The translations under genes and the position numbers were made by a program. Shown here in pieces: positions 44,701 through 51,089 of a DNA stretch of 64,000 bases; positions within the stretch are counted from its first letter, which is position 1, and each line of letters begins with the position of its first letter. The notes under the pieces are model-generated. The model ran no database searches. It saw only the letters and a program-made list of their open reading frames with translations, and was not told the origin of the DNA. Source of the stretch: Jiulongibacter sediminis (GTDB lineage Bacteria > Bacteroidota > Bacteroidia > Cytophagales > Spirosomataceae); assembly GCF_001306455.1 (NCBI RefSeq), contig NZ_LGTQ01000010.1, positions 186,001-250,000 on the forward strand. The letters run 5' to 3'.

Positions 44701-44787
44701 ATTCTTGAGGGTACATATCCTGCTTTGAATACAAGAACTAATACTTACAAAGTGATAGAAAGAACCACTCAAGAAATGGGAATTTAA
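41725..44787 (+). CDS. TrlF-like PHP-domain ATPase (defence-associated family)
   Basis: 1020 residues. The N-terminal PHP phosphoesterase begins WDLHVHTP (His16 and His18 as metal ligands) with later SDAHSFSE near 260. An SMC/ABC-type ATPase follows: Walker A IIGNKGQGKSAIAD at about 351-364, an interrupted coiled-coil arm from about 470 to 790 (IEEIKGKLQSVNKRIIELEKK, LQQLQEKLDEQSRAYQKF), signature LSPGERGALLL near 889, Walker B PLVIDQPEENLD near 911 and the switch His in IVTHNPNLAV near 946. PHP plus SMC-like ATPase matches the TrlF family, often inside type I restriction operons. Here a relic of hsdS follows directly. The target is unknown. Confidence 0.85.
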   Translation: MTNFKRGSEWNKWDLHVHTPKSIIQHYGGDTDDAWEKYITDLESLSEEFKVLGINDYIFLDGYKKVKEYKEKGRLPKIELILPVIELRVNRFGNLSNDDGWKRVNLHIIFSNNLTTEEIEEQFLSAIQHSKKISPDVEGVDFVGVASKNNLEKLGHDIKRTAKKEINKSDLEVGFNNLNYDYDLVYSIVNGYFKGKCLTAIGKTEWEALRWDGSAAEKKTIINNASFTFVSLDNPTIYEKHCEKFNEQGVRNYLLDCSDAHSFSEKSTEKDRIGNSFTWLKADLTFEGLKQVANDKSRIFIGDTPPLLERRKNTPTKFIDSISIEKVENSGLTEKWFENFQLELNPSMVAIIGNKGQGKSAIADIIGLLGNTPNYDDFSFLERKKFRKPKPNRAESFKGNLKWVDGSVDSNLLSNNPEETSVEKVKYLPQSFIEKLCNEDLKDFEGELRNVIFSHLSDSDKLGKNNLDELIEFQSEIINDDIEEIKGKLQSVNKRIIELEKKNSESYRKAIEERIKEKDNELKAHDASKPTPIEAPTDETAIEKNKEVTNRISAIREQLPTLNNEIDKTQKSLATTKIDIAEIEKVIQTIGSFERQFDNLKSEIQPTFYKHSLILTDSISLTINKEPLESLLKTRQGQSIALNQAITNEGKTGFLDKKEAFNIELQQLQEKLDEQSRAYQKFLDTKKAWEEKRQTIIGSDDKEGSITALQSQISYIEKQLIIDLDKAKEIRKALTIELFKKKEEIILLYRKLFDPITAFIQNYGTLLSEYKIELDVDLKIIGLVEKFFDHVSLGSKGSFIGNPTGIEKLNHLIENNALDSLDGILGFLDDIILNLQTDQREDQKEAKREIESQLKKGYSVLDLYTYLFNLDYLEPEYKLKLGDKNLDELSPGERGALLLIFYLTLDQNDIPLVIDQPEENLDNQSVFKILVQFIKKAKEKRQIIIVTHNPNLAVACNAEQIVHVSMTKENENLVSFISGSLENPTINSAVINILEGTYPALNTRTNTYKVIERTTQEMGI

Positions 44788-44789
44788 TT

Positions 44790-44888
44790 ATGAAAAAGGA
44801 CAAATTATATGAAGAAACGAGTGTCAACTGGATTGAAGTTATACCAAAACATTGGTGGGTTAAAAAAATTAAAACATATATACTATGA
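44790..44888 (+). pseudogene. Relic of a type I restriction specificity subunit (hsdS), 32 codons
   Basis: Reading from the ATG at 44790 gives MKKDKLYEETSVNWIEVIP, then KHWWVKKIKTYIL and TGA. The W-I-x-x-I-P-x-H-W-x-V-K-x-I-K pattern is the hallmark N-terminus of HsdS target-recognition domains (usually W(I/L)GEIPEHWEVKRLK). The family is about 400-450 residues long; everything after residue 32 has been lost and replaced by an unrelated palindromic element. It starts 2 bases after the PHP-ATPase stop, as expected for an operon partner. Confidence 0.72.
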
Positions 44889-44933
44889 TAAGGCAAGAGC
44901 GAACGAAAAGGAAGCACGATTTCCTAACATCAC

Positions 44934-45039
44934 CTATACGCAAGCAGGGGTTTCGAGCTTCGTAGGACGGGAAAGTGGTAAATTCGAAATTCAATTCATC
45001 GTTGGAAGTTCAGTGGTAAAAATCCCTGCCTGCGTATAG
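44934..45039. repeat. 106-bp element bounded by 20-bp inverted repeats
   Basis: CTATACGCAAGCAGGGGTTT (44934-44953) and AAATCCCTGCCTGCGTATAG (45020-45039) are inverted copies that differ at 2 of 20 positions, around a 66-base centre. The whole could fold into a long hairpin. It begins 45 bases after the broken hsdS frame and is followed by the PPTase relic, so it may mark the breakpoint. Confidence 0.6.
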
Positions 45040-45099
45040 CTGAGAACCGTTAAACCGAAACCAGTATTATCATTTTTACTGATCACCAAATCCTCCCTC

Positions 45100-45183
45100 T
45101 CACACCGCCCAAACCAAAAAATACCCCCCAACCGGCTCCACATGAATATCAGGCACTTGCAGATGATCAGGCATGATGATTTC
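45100..45183 (-). pseudogene. Relic of the 3' end of a phosphopantetheinyl transferase gene
   Basis: Read on the minus strand this gives EIIMPDHLQVPDIHVEPVG then GYFLVWAV and TGA. The intact PPTase at 47846-48469 ends EIIMPDHQQVHDIHVEPVG, SYFLVWAI. By eye 68 of 84 bases agree without gaps. Directly upstream the frame has a stop codon and similarity ends, so only 27 codons and the stop survive. Confidence 0.8.
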
Positions 45184-45456
45184 ACTTTATTCCCCGGCGG
45201 TGCGAATTTTTGTTTGTCTACTGTCAATTGCTACTGAAAAATAAGTCTGACCGATTTTTGATTTTACATTCTGAGAAATTCTTTAGCTTTAGGAACACCA
45301 AGCCATAAACAAAGATCATCAACTTTGTATATTTCTGATTATCAACTAGTTGACTGAAAGGCTCTATAGAAGACAAGGGCCTATCTTTTTTGCGGCTGTA
45401 AAGAATCTTTGGTTCATCCACACCCTGAAACAAGCGATGAATTAAAACTAACAAAG
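45184..45456. other. Intergenic DNA at the right edge of the accessory island
   Basis: 273 bases between the PPTase relic and the peptidase gene, part of a 354-base stretch without an intact gene. A 76-codon minus-strand frame (45224-45454) has no recognisable domain and is not supported. Nothing else is seen. Confidence 0.4.
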
Positions 45457-46497
45457 ATGAAATATCTAACCCTAACCCTCCTGCTTCTGCCGATCATCCT
45501 GGGTAGTTGCAAGAACCCTCAGTCAGCGGATGCCGGGAAAAACCACTATTTTGATTACTCCAACAGTGATGACCAAATTACCGGTGGGATCAATGTCATT
45601 CCCATCGAGACGCCGAAAGGCACGTTTCGTGTATTTACCAAACGAATGGGGAATAACCCCAAAATGCGGGTTTTGCTGCTTCATGGCGGGCCGGGCGGAA
45701 CCCACGAAGTCTTTGAAAACTTTGACGGTTACCTTCCCCATGAACGGATCGAGTACATCTACTATGACCAACTCGAAAGTTATTACAGCGACCAGCCCAA
45801 TGATTCCACCCTCTGGACGATCGACCATTTCGTGGAGGAAGTGGAACAGGTACGAAAAGCCCTGAACCTGAATAAGGATAACTTCTATGTCCTGGGGCAA
45901 TCCTGGGGAGGTATCCTGGCCATGGAGTATGCCCTGAAATACCAGGAACATCTGAAAGGGCTGATCATCTCTAACATGGTGGTAAGTATACCGGAGTACG
46001 AAAAATATGCGGCCGAGGTTCTGGGGCCCCAGCTTCCTCCGGAGGTCTATGAAGAAATCAAGGCTTTTGAGGCCAATGAAGACTTTGCCAATCCACGGTA
46101 CGCTGAGTTGGTTCAGCAGCATTATTATACCCAACATGTGCTGCGTAAACCGTTGGACGAATGGCCCGAATTCATAGAAAGGGCGTTCAAACATTTGAAT
46201 CCCAATATCTACATCTACATGCAGGGCTACAGTGAATTTGGCGTGACGGGCAATGCCTCTCTGAAAGGATGGGATGTGTCTGACCGGCTTTCAGAAATCA
46301 AGGTACCCACCCTGATGCTGGGCGGAAAATACGATACCATGGACCCCAAATACATGGAGTGGATGAGTACGCAGGTTCAGAAAGGTCGCAGTGTCACCAC
46401 CAATGGAAGCCATCTTTCTCAATACGATGATCCTGAAACCTATTTCTCAGGATTGATTCAGTTTATCAAAGACGTCGACGCCGGGGTATTCAACTGA
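45457..46497 (+). CDS. Alpha/beta-hydrolase lipoprotein, proline iminopeptidase family
   Basis: 346 residues from the ATG at 45457, which gives a lipoprotein signal (MKYLTLTLLLLPIILGSC, lipid Cys at 18). Catalytic features of the S33 family: oxyanion HGGPGG near 78-83, nucleophile Ser in LGQSWGGILA near 150, Asp in LGGKYDTMD near 290, and His in NGSHLSQYD near 318. S33 enzymes release N-terminal proline or act on related small substrates; as a lipoprotein this one would work in the periplasm or at the surface. GC content is back to normal compared with the island on its left. Confidence 0.87.
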   Translation: MKYLTLTLLLLPIILGSCKNPQSADAGKNHYFDYSNSDDQITGGINVIPIETPKGTFRVFTKRMGNNPKMRVLLLHGGPGGTHEVFENFDGYLPHERIEYIYYDQLESYYSDQPNDSTLWTIDHFVEEVEQVRKALNLNKDNFYVLGQSWGGILAMEYALKYQEHLKGLIISNMVVSIPEYEKYAAEVLGPQLPPEVYEEIKAFEANEDFANPRYAELVQQHYYTQHVLRKPLDEWPEFIERAFKHLNPNIYIYMQGYSEFGVTGNASLKGWDVSDRLSEIKVPTLMLGGKYDTMDPKYMEWMSTQVQKGRSVTTNGSHLSQYDDPETYFSGLIQFIKDVDAGVFN

Positions 46498-46603
46498 TGG
46501 CAGAGCAGGTGACCATCAGTCGAGGATGAACCTCCTGTGCCTGCTATATCCATCGTTCAAAAGTGTTTGTCCCCAATGTCCAGATTCAAAACCCAAAATT
46601 AGA

Positions 46604-47785
46604 ATGAAAAGAATTGAAGAGATCGATGCTTTAAGAGGCTTTGCCCTGTTTGGCATTATCATGACCCATATGTCCGCAGGTTTTGTAGCCAGCCTCACGC
46701 CACCACAATACGCCGGATTTAATTTTAAACTTCCAATTGATTCGGTTTCATTACAGATCATTGAAAACTTGTTTCTCGGGAAGTTTTATGCCATTTTCTC
46801 CATGCTTTTCGGTTTAAGTTTCTATCTGATCTTAGACAGCAAGAAAGAATCGAGTCCATGGAGATTTGCCTGGCGTTTAGTCTTACTTTTCCTGATCGGC
46901 TACCTGCATCATATCCACTACCGGGGAGATTTTCTAACGGTTTATGCTGTCTTCGGAATGATTTTGATTCCGATGAGAAAGCTTCCTAACAGGCTGATTC
47001 TGGTCATCGGAATATTTCTGGCCCTGAACGGCCCGACGAACCTCATGAAAACCATTTCCCTCTTTCAGCCGCCGGCAGAGGTCAGTCAGGCCACAGCTAG
47101 CGGCCCAAATCCGGTAGAACTGGCCATGAGCTATTACCAATTGATCCTGGATGGGGAGTACCAAAAACTGCTGGTTTCGAACAGTACCATCGGATTTATC
47201 AATAAGTATGACTATTTGAAATTCAGTGGCCGGCTATGGATCATTCCGGGTTTGTTTCTGTTGGGTCTGTGGATCGGGAGAAAAAAATGGCATGAGAACA
47301 TTGATAAAATTCCGCTTCGCAAACTGACGCTGGTCACGGCCATTATCGGGATTCCTTTGGTGCTCCTGAATTACTATTTTTCTACACCGGCTCACTCTGA
47401 ACCCGTCCGGCTTTTAGCCTCCATCGCCAAAGATGCCTCCAACATTTTTATACCCCTTCTTTACATAGCTCTGGTGATTCAACTGTATCAGTCAAAGCGT
47501 ACCCACCGCTTTGTCCGCTCATTGATCCCGGTCGGTAAAATGGGACTGAGCACCTATGTCATTCAATCGGCCTTTGGGATTTTTATTTTCTACGGATATG
47601 GATTGGGCCTTCTGTTAAAATTGCCGTGTACGGCAGCTCTTGGGCTGGGGCTTTTATTTTTTCTTGTTCAGATCTTATTTAGCAATTGGTGGTTCAGTAA
47701 GTATAAATATGGGCCGTTGGAATGGCTTTGGAGAAGCGGGACCAATGGGAAATGGCAGCCCTTTAAGAAAAACAAAGAAGCGTAA
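46604..47785 (+). CDS. DUF418 family membrane protein
   Basis: 393 residues from the ATG at 46604, giving the family start MKRIEEIDALRGFALFGIIMTHM. About ten membrane segments are present, with FYAIFSMLFGLSFYLI near 60, LVLLFLIGYLHHIHYRGDFLTVYAVFGMIL near 95-125 (in parts), and the C-terminal DUF418 domain with VGKMGLSTYVIQS near 315 and GPLEWLWRSGTNGKWQPF at the end. YeiB-like proteins of this family are suspected transporters or acyltransferases, without a proven function. It may be cotranscribed with the peptidase gene 106 bases upstream. Confidence 0.85.
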   Translation: MKRIEEIDALRGFALFGIIMTHMSAGFVASLTPPQYAGFNFKLPIDSVSLQIIENLFLGKFYAIFSMLFGLSFYLILDSKKESSPWRFAWRLVLLFLIGYLHHIHYRGDFLTVYAVFGMILIPMRKLPNRLILVIGIFLALNGPTNLMKTISLFQPPAEVSQATASGPNPVELAMSYYQLILDGEYQKLLVSNSTIGFINKYDYLKFSGRLWIIPGLFLLGLWIGRKKWHENIDKIPLRKLTLVTAIIGIPLVLLNYYFSTPAHSEPVRLLASIAKDASNIFIPLLYIALVIQLYQSKRTHRFVRSLIPVGKMGLSTYVIQSAFGIFIFYGYGLGLLLKLPCTAALGLGLLFFLVQILFSNWWFSKYKYGPLEWLWRSGTNGKWQPFKKNKEA

Positions 47786-47805
47786 CATTCAAAGATCAAA
47801 AAGAT

Positions 47806-47844
47806 GTCGAAGAGCCCCAGGTCAAAGGATGTGGGCTCTTCGAC
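47806..47844 (-). terminator. Terminator between the DUF418 and PPTase genes
   Basis: A perfect 12-bp stem, GTCGAAGAGCCC (47806-47817) with GGGCTCTTCGAC (47833-47844), and a 15-base loop. On the minus strand it is followed by ATCTTTTTG, so it suits the end of the PPTase gene; the plus side lacks a clear T run. Confidence 0.75.
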
Positions 47845-47845
47845 T

Positions 47846-48469
47846 TCAGATTGCCCACACCAAAAAATACGAGCCTACAGGCTCCACATGGATATCATGG
47901 ACCTGCTGATGATCGGGCATAATGATTTCGCCTTTGAGTTGGTTGCCTTCTTTGAAGACTTTTAGATTTTCTTTGAAGTCGGTGCCACGGCGGCCGTAGA
48001 GTTTGTAAAGGGCTTCTTTAGCCGACCAGTAGATAGACATGGTATTGAGGTCGTCGCCGATGGCTTCTATTTCTGCCGGGCTGTAGAGCCGTTCGGTAAT
48101 CCGCCACATTTTTTCCTGCGGTCGCTCAATGTCAACGCCTACCGGTTTTGTGGGGTGCATCACCACGGCCATAAATTTCTTTGAATGTGTGATAGACATT
48201 TCCCAGTGGGTGCCCACCATGTAAGGTTTGCCGTGTTCGTCTTTTTTGATGCCTTCAAAATCAATACCCAACTCAGCCGCCAAATGACGAATGGCTACGC
48301 GGCTGCAGAGCAGCTCCAGTTTTTTCTGTTCTGTTTTGGCGGTCAGGTACTCGGCATCGGTGAGGATGGTGGAAGGCAAACTGGCAAAAAGTTCTTCGGC
48401 ATCTTCTTTGGCCTCCCACACCAGCAGGTGGGCTCCGCTATCGCATTTCTTTTGAAACCGTACAGGCAT
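47846..48469 (-). CDS. 4'-phosphopantetheinyl transferase superfamily protein
   Basis: 207 residues. Motifs of the Sfp/AcpT group: GKPYMVGTHWEMSITHSKKF near 90-108 (the G-K-P and S-x-S/T-H motif), VGVDIERP near 122 (Mg-binding D-x-E) and WSAKEALYKLYG near 160 (W-x-x-K-E-A-x-x-K). It transfers phosphopantetheine from CoA to acyl-carrier proteins. The C-terminal 27 codons have a decayed second copy at 45100-45183. It is divergent from the WD40 gene, whose promoter overlaps its first codons. Confidence 0.9.
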   Translation of the reverse strand: MPVRFQKKCDSGAHLLVWEAKEDAEELFASLPSTILTDAEYLTAKTEQKKLELLCSRVAIRHLAAELGIDFEGIKKDEHGKPYMVGTHWEMSITHSKKFMAVVMHPTKPVGVDIERPQEKMWRITERLYSPAEIEAIGDDLNTMSIYWSAKEALYKLYGRRGTDFKENLKVFKEGNQLKGEIIMPDHQQVHDIHVEPVGSYFLVWAI

Positions 48470-48481
48470 AGTCTATCTTTG
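48451..48481 (+). promoter_or_regulatory. Promoter of the WD40 gene
   Basis: TTTG (48451-48454), exactly 19 bases, TATCTTTG (48474-48481). The -33 half lies within codons 5-7 of the divergent PPTase gene. It is 76 bases upstream of the WD40 ATG. Confidence 0.65.
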
Positions 48482-48557
48482 AGGTTCAAATATGCCATTT
48501 AATTCGGTTCTAAAAAATGAGCATTCTCCTTTTTACATTGATTGATTATCCAGCAAA

Positions 48558-49463
48558 ATGAAGTTTCAGGTAGAGAAAATTGAGTCGTTCACAGGTCATA
48601 AAGATTGTGTTTATAACGTCTGTGGCTCCTCAGACCCTCATCGTTTTTTCTCTTCTGCCGGCGATGGGATGATCGTGGAGTGGGATAGCCGCAAACCTGA
48701 CCTTGGCAGTCCGCTGGCCCGTATGCAAAACTCGGTGTACGCTTTGCATTATGATGCTTCGCAAAATGAGCTGTGGGTGGGAGAAAACTTTGAGGGTGTC
48801 CGTGTTTTTGACCTGGAAAACAAAGAGCAAAAATTCTCCATAGCTCTCAATAAGGCCTATATTTTTGATATTGTGACCTACCAAAACCTGGCTTTTGTGG
48901 CCAGTGGCGATGGTATTATTACGGTGATTGACCGTGACGAAAAAGCGTTCAAAAAGCATCTCAAATCATCCAGTAAAAGTGTGCGGTCGTTGGCGATTAA
49001 TCCGGTGGAGCGGGAGCTGGCCGCAGGCTATTCTGATCATACCATCCGTATTTTTGACCTACAGACTTTTGAGTTAAAAAAGCAGATTAAAGCTCACCGG
49101 AATTCGGTTTTCACATTGACCTACAGCCCCGATTTTGAGACCTTGCTGAGCGGTAGCCGCGATGCTCATTTAAAAAGTTGGGATATCAATAAGGACTACG
49201 ATCTGGAGAATCAGGTGGTGGCTCATATGTTCACCATCAATGACATTGTTTACAGCCCGTCGGGCAAACTGCTGGCCACCTGCAGCATGGATAAATCCAT
49301 CAAACTGTGGGATGCCGAAACGCTGAAATTGCTTAAAGTGCTTGATAAGGCCCGTCATGCCGGGCATGGCACATCGGTGAATCGTCTTCATTGGCTTTCA
49401 GAGGAGTCGCTGGTTTCAGCCAGTGACGATCGTAGTTTATCTCTTTGGAAAATAGCTCAATAA
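48558..49463 (+). CDS. WD40 repeat protein
   Basis: 301 residues forming about seven WD40 repeats without a signal peptide, so a cytoplasmic seven-bladed propeller. Repeat ends are visible as DGMIVEWDS, EGVRVFDLE, HTIRIFDLQ, AHLKSWDIN, KSIKLWDAE and RSLSLWKIA, with the GH-type starts HKDCVYNV, AHRNSVFTLTYSP and AHMFTINDIVYSP. It is probably a protein-interaction scaffold; the partner is unknown. Confidence 0.9.
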   Translation: MKFQVEKIESFTGHKDCVYNVCGSSDPHRFFSSAGDGMIVEWDSRKPDLGSPLARMQNSVYALHYDASQNELWVGENFEGVRVFDLENKEQKFSIALNKAYIFDIVTYQNLAFVASGDGIITVIDRDEKAFKKHLKSSSKSVRSLAINPVERELAAGYSDHTIRIFDLQTFELKKQIKAHRNSVFTLTYSPDFETLLSGSRDAHLKSWDINKDYDLENQVVAHMFTINDIVYSPSGKLLATCSMDKSIKLWDAETLKLLKVLDKARHAGHGTSVNRLHWLSEESLVSASDDRSLSLWKIAQ

Positions 49464-49517
49464 TAGGCCAAATGACTCGTTTTTACTGAAAAGCAGGAAT
49501 ATTCTAAAAAGTACGTG

Positions 49518-49525
49518 TATTTTTG
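49518..49525 (+). promoter_or_regulatory. Candidate -7 element of the DivIVA-HhH gene
   Basis: TATTTTTG matches TAnnTTTG, 28 bases before the ATG at 49554. The -33 half is not clear. Confidence 0.4.
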
Positions 49526-49553
49526 TCACTAACACTTCCTAAAAAATTTAAGA

Positions 49554-50729
49554 ATGAAAATTACCGCCCTAGAGATCAAGCAGCACGAGTTTGAAAAATC
49601 TTTCAGAGGATATAATATTGAAGAAGTTGATATATTTCTAAACAATATCGCCAACGAATGGGAACGCACCAGCAATGAAGCTAAAATGCTGAGAATGCAA
49701 CTGGAAATCGCTGAAAAAGAAGCTGCTAAACTCCGGGAGGTGGAAATGTCACTGATCAAAACCCTTCAAACGGCGGAGAATACCAGCTCAAAAATCACAG
49801 AACAGGCGAAAAATGAGGCGGAGTCAAAAATAGAATCTGCTCAACTGGAAGCTCAGCGAATCCTTGAAAAAGCAAAAAAAGAGGCTGAAAGTATTGTGGC
49901 AGGAGCTCATGAAGAAGTAACTGAAAGCCAAAAAAAACTTCAGGCCAATGAAGAAAAACTTCAGACGGAAATCGCAACACTGAAAGAGCGGAAATCATCG
50001 ATCATCAGTCAGTTAAAGGCACTCTCTGCTGCTACCCTTGAAGACCTCAAAGCTTTTGGTGATGAGCCTTCTGTTGATCTGGAGATTAATAAAATTGTAG
50101 AACCGGCGAAAGAGGCTGTTGCAGAAATTGAGGAAGAAGAAGTCAAAGGTTTCGCCTCATCCGCCAATACAATGGTACTGGAAGAAGAAACTGAAGAGGT
50201 AGAAAAGATAAAGGCGGTTGATTTAACAGTGATTGAGGGCATCGGCCCTAAGATAGCTGAGCTATTGAATCAGCATGGAATTGTAAGCTACAGAGACCTG
50301 GCCACTCAGCCAGCCTATAAAATCAGAGAGATCTTAGAAAACGCCGGACCGGTATATACCATTCACGACCCAAAAACCTGGTCAGAACAGGCCATGCTTG
50401 CTGACTCCGGCAAATGGGAAGAGCTGGAAACTCTGAAAGAGCATCTCATCGGTGGTAAAGACCCGAATGAAGTGAAAGATGCCGTTGAAATGGAAGTGGA
50501 AGAAGAGGCGACTCCAGTAGTTGAAGCCTCGACTGATACCACCGAAATTGAAACTGAAGCATCTCCTGAAAACACAACAGAAGAGATGCTTGACCGCGTC
50601 AACAAAGTGAAAGCGGCCCTTAAAAAAGCCATGATGGAAAAAGAGCAGGCAGCTCCGAAAGTAAAAACCATCAACGACGCAGCAGCTGAGGCCAAGGAAA
50701 ATGGTGGCTCTTTCTTCGATAATATCTAA
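49554..50729 (+). CDS. DivIVA-like coiled-coil protein with helix-hairpin-helix domain
   Basis: 391 residues. The N-terminus ITALEIKQHEFEKSFRGYNIEEVDIFLNNIANEWE (about 2-36, in parts) is the DivIVA/GpsB membrane-binding lipid-hook region and F-x-K-x-x-R-G-Y-x-x-x-E-V-D signature. A long coiled coil runs from 37 to about 160. Then an acidic linker and a helix-hairpin-helix domain (VDLTVIEGIGPKIAELLNQHGIVSYRDLA, near 223-250) of the kind seen with ribosomal L21/L17-associated or DNA-binding proteins. The Glu-rich tail is disordered. It may connect cell-pole or division scaffolding with nucleic acid. folB follows 9 bases later. Confidence 0.85.
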   Translation: MKITALEIKQHEFEKSFRGYNIEEVDIFLNNIANEWERTSNEAKMLRMQLEIAEKEAAKLREVEMSLIKTLQTAENTSSKITEQAKNEAESKIESAQLEAQRILEKAKKEAESIVAGAHEEVTESQKKLQANEEKLQTEIATLKERKSSIISQLKALSAATLEDLKAFGDEPSVDLEINKIVEPAKEAVAEIEEEEVKGFASSANTMVLEEETEEVEKIKAVDLTVIEGIGPKIAELLNQHGIVSYRDLATQPAYKIREILENAGPVYTIHDPKTWSEQAMLADSGKWEELETLKEHLIGGKDPNEVKDAVEMEVEEEATPVVEASTDTTEIETEASPENTTEEMLDRVNKVKAALKKAMMEKEQAAPKVKTINDAAAEAKENGGSFFDNI

Positions 50730-50738
50730 AAGACAATA

Positions 50739-51089
50739 ATGGGACAGATTTCGCTGGAAGGCATGGAGTTTTTTGCTTATCATGGTTATTACGATGAGGA
50801 GCAAAAAATCGGAAACAAATATTCCATCGACTTATACATTAAAACTGATCTTAGCTCAGCAGCTGAATCAGATAAGCTGAAAGACACCATCAATTACGAA
50901 GACCTTTACCAGCTGGTGCTGGAAGTGATGCAAACCAAGCATCGCCTGCTGGAGCATGTGGCTCATGAGGTGATTCAGAAGGTGAAAGAAACCTACACCA
51001 CGGTCAAATCAGTGAAAGTGGGGGTTTCTAAATTCAATCCACCGATCGGTGGCATCTGCGAAAGAGCAAGAGTAGTGATCAGTCGCTAA
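50739..51089 (+). CDS. folB: Dihydroneopterin aldolase
   Basis: 116 residues. It converts dihydroneopterin to hydroxymethyl-dihydropterin in folate synthesis. Signatures: ISLEGMEFFAYHGYYDEEQKIGNKYSIDL (the FFAYHGxxxEEQ motif, Glu near residue 21), INYEDLYQLV near 52, LLEHVAHEVIQKV (the L-L-E-x-L-A motif, near 68-80) and KFNPPIGG near 100. Its TAA overlaps the stop of the convergent M1 peptidase gene (CTAA). Confidence 0.95.
   Translation: MGQISLEGMEFFAYHGYYDEEQKIGNKYSIDLYIKTDLSSAAESDKLKDTINYEDLYQLVLEVMQTKHRLLEHVAHEVIQKVKETYTTVKSVKVGVSKFNPPIGGICERARVVISR

Noticed and set aside
44809-45039. 76-codon plus-strand frame after the PHP-ATPase
   Set aside because: It runs in a different frame through the hsdS relic and through both arms of the inverted repeat; the hsdS-like frame at 44790 explains the start better.
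45224-45454. 76-codon minus-strand frame left of the peptidase gene
   Set aside because: No known motif and it lies in decayed island DNA; it could be another relic but I cannot assign it.
45184-47845. Calling the peptidase and DUF418 genes an integrated mobile element
   Set aside because: The duplicated PPTase end suggests it, but there is no integrase, the composition is normal and the two copies have diverged; kept only as a hypothesis.
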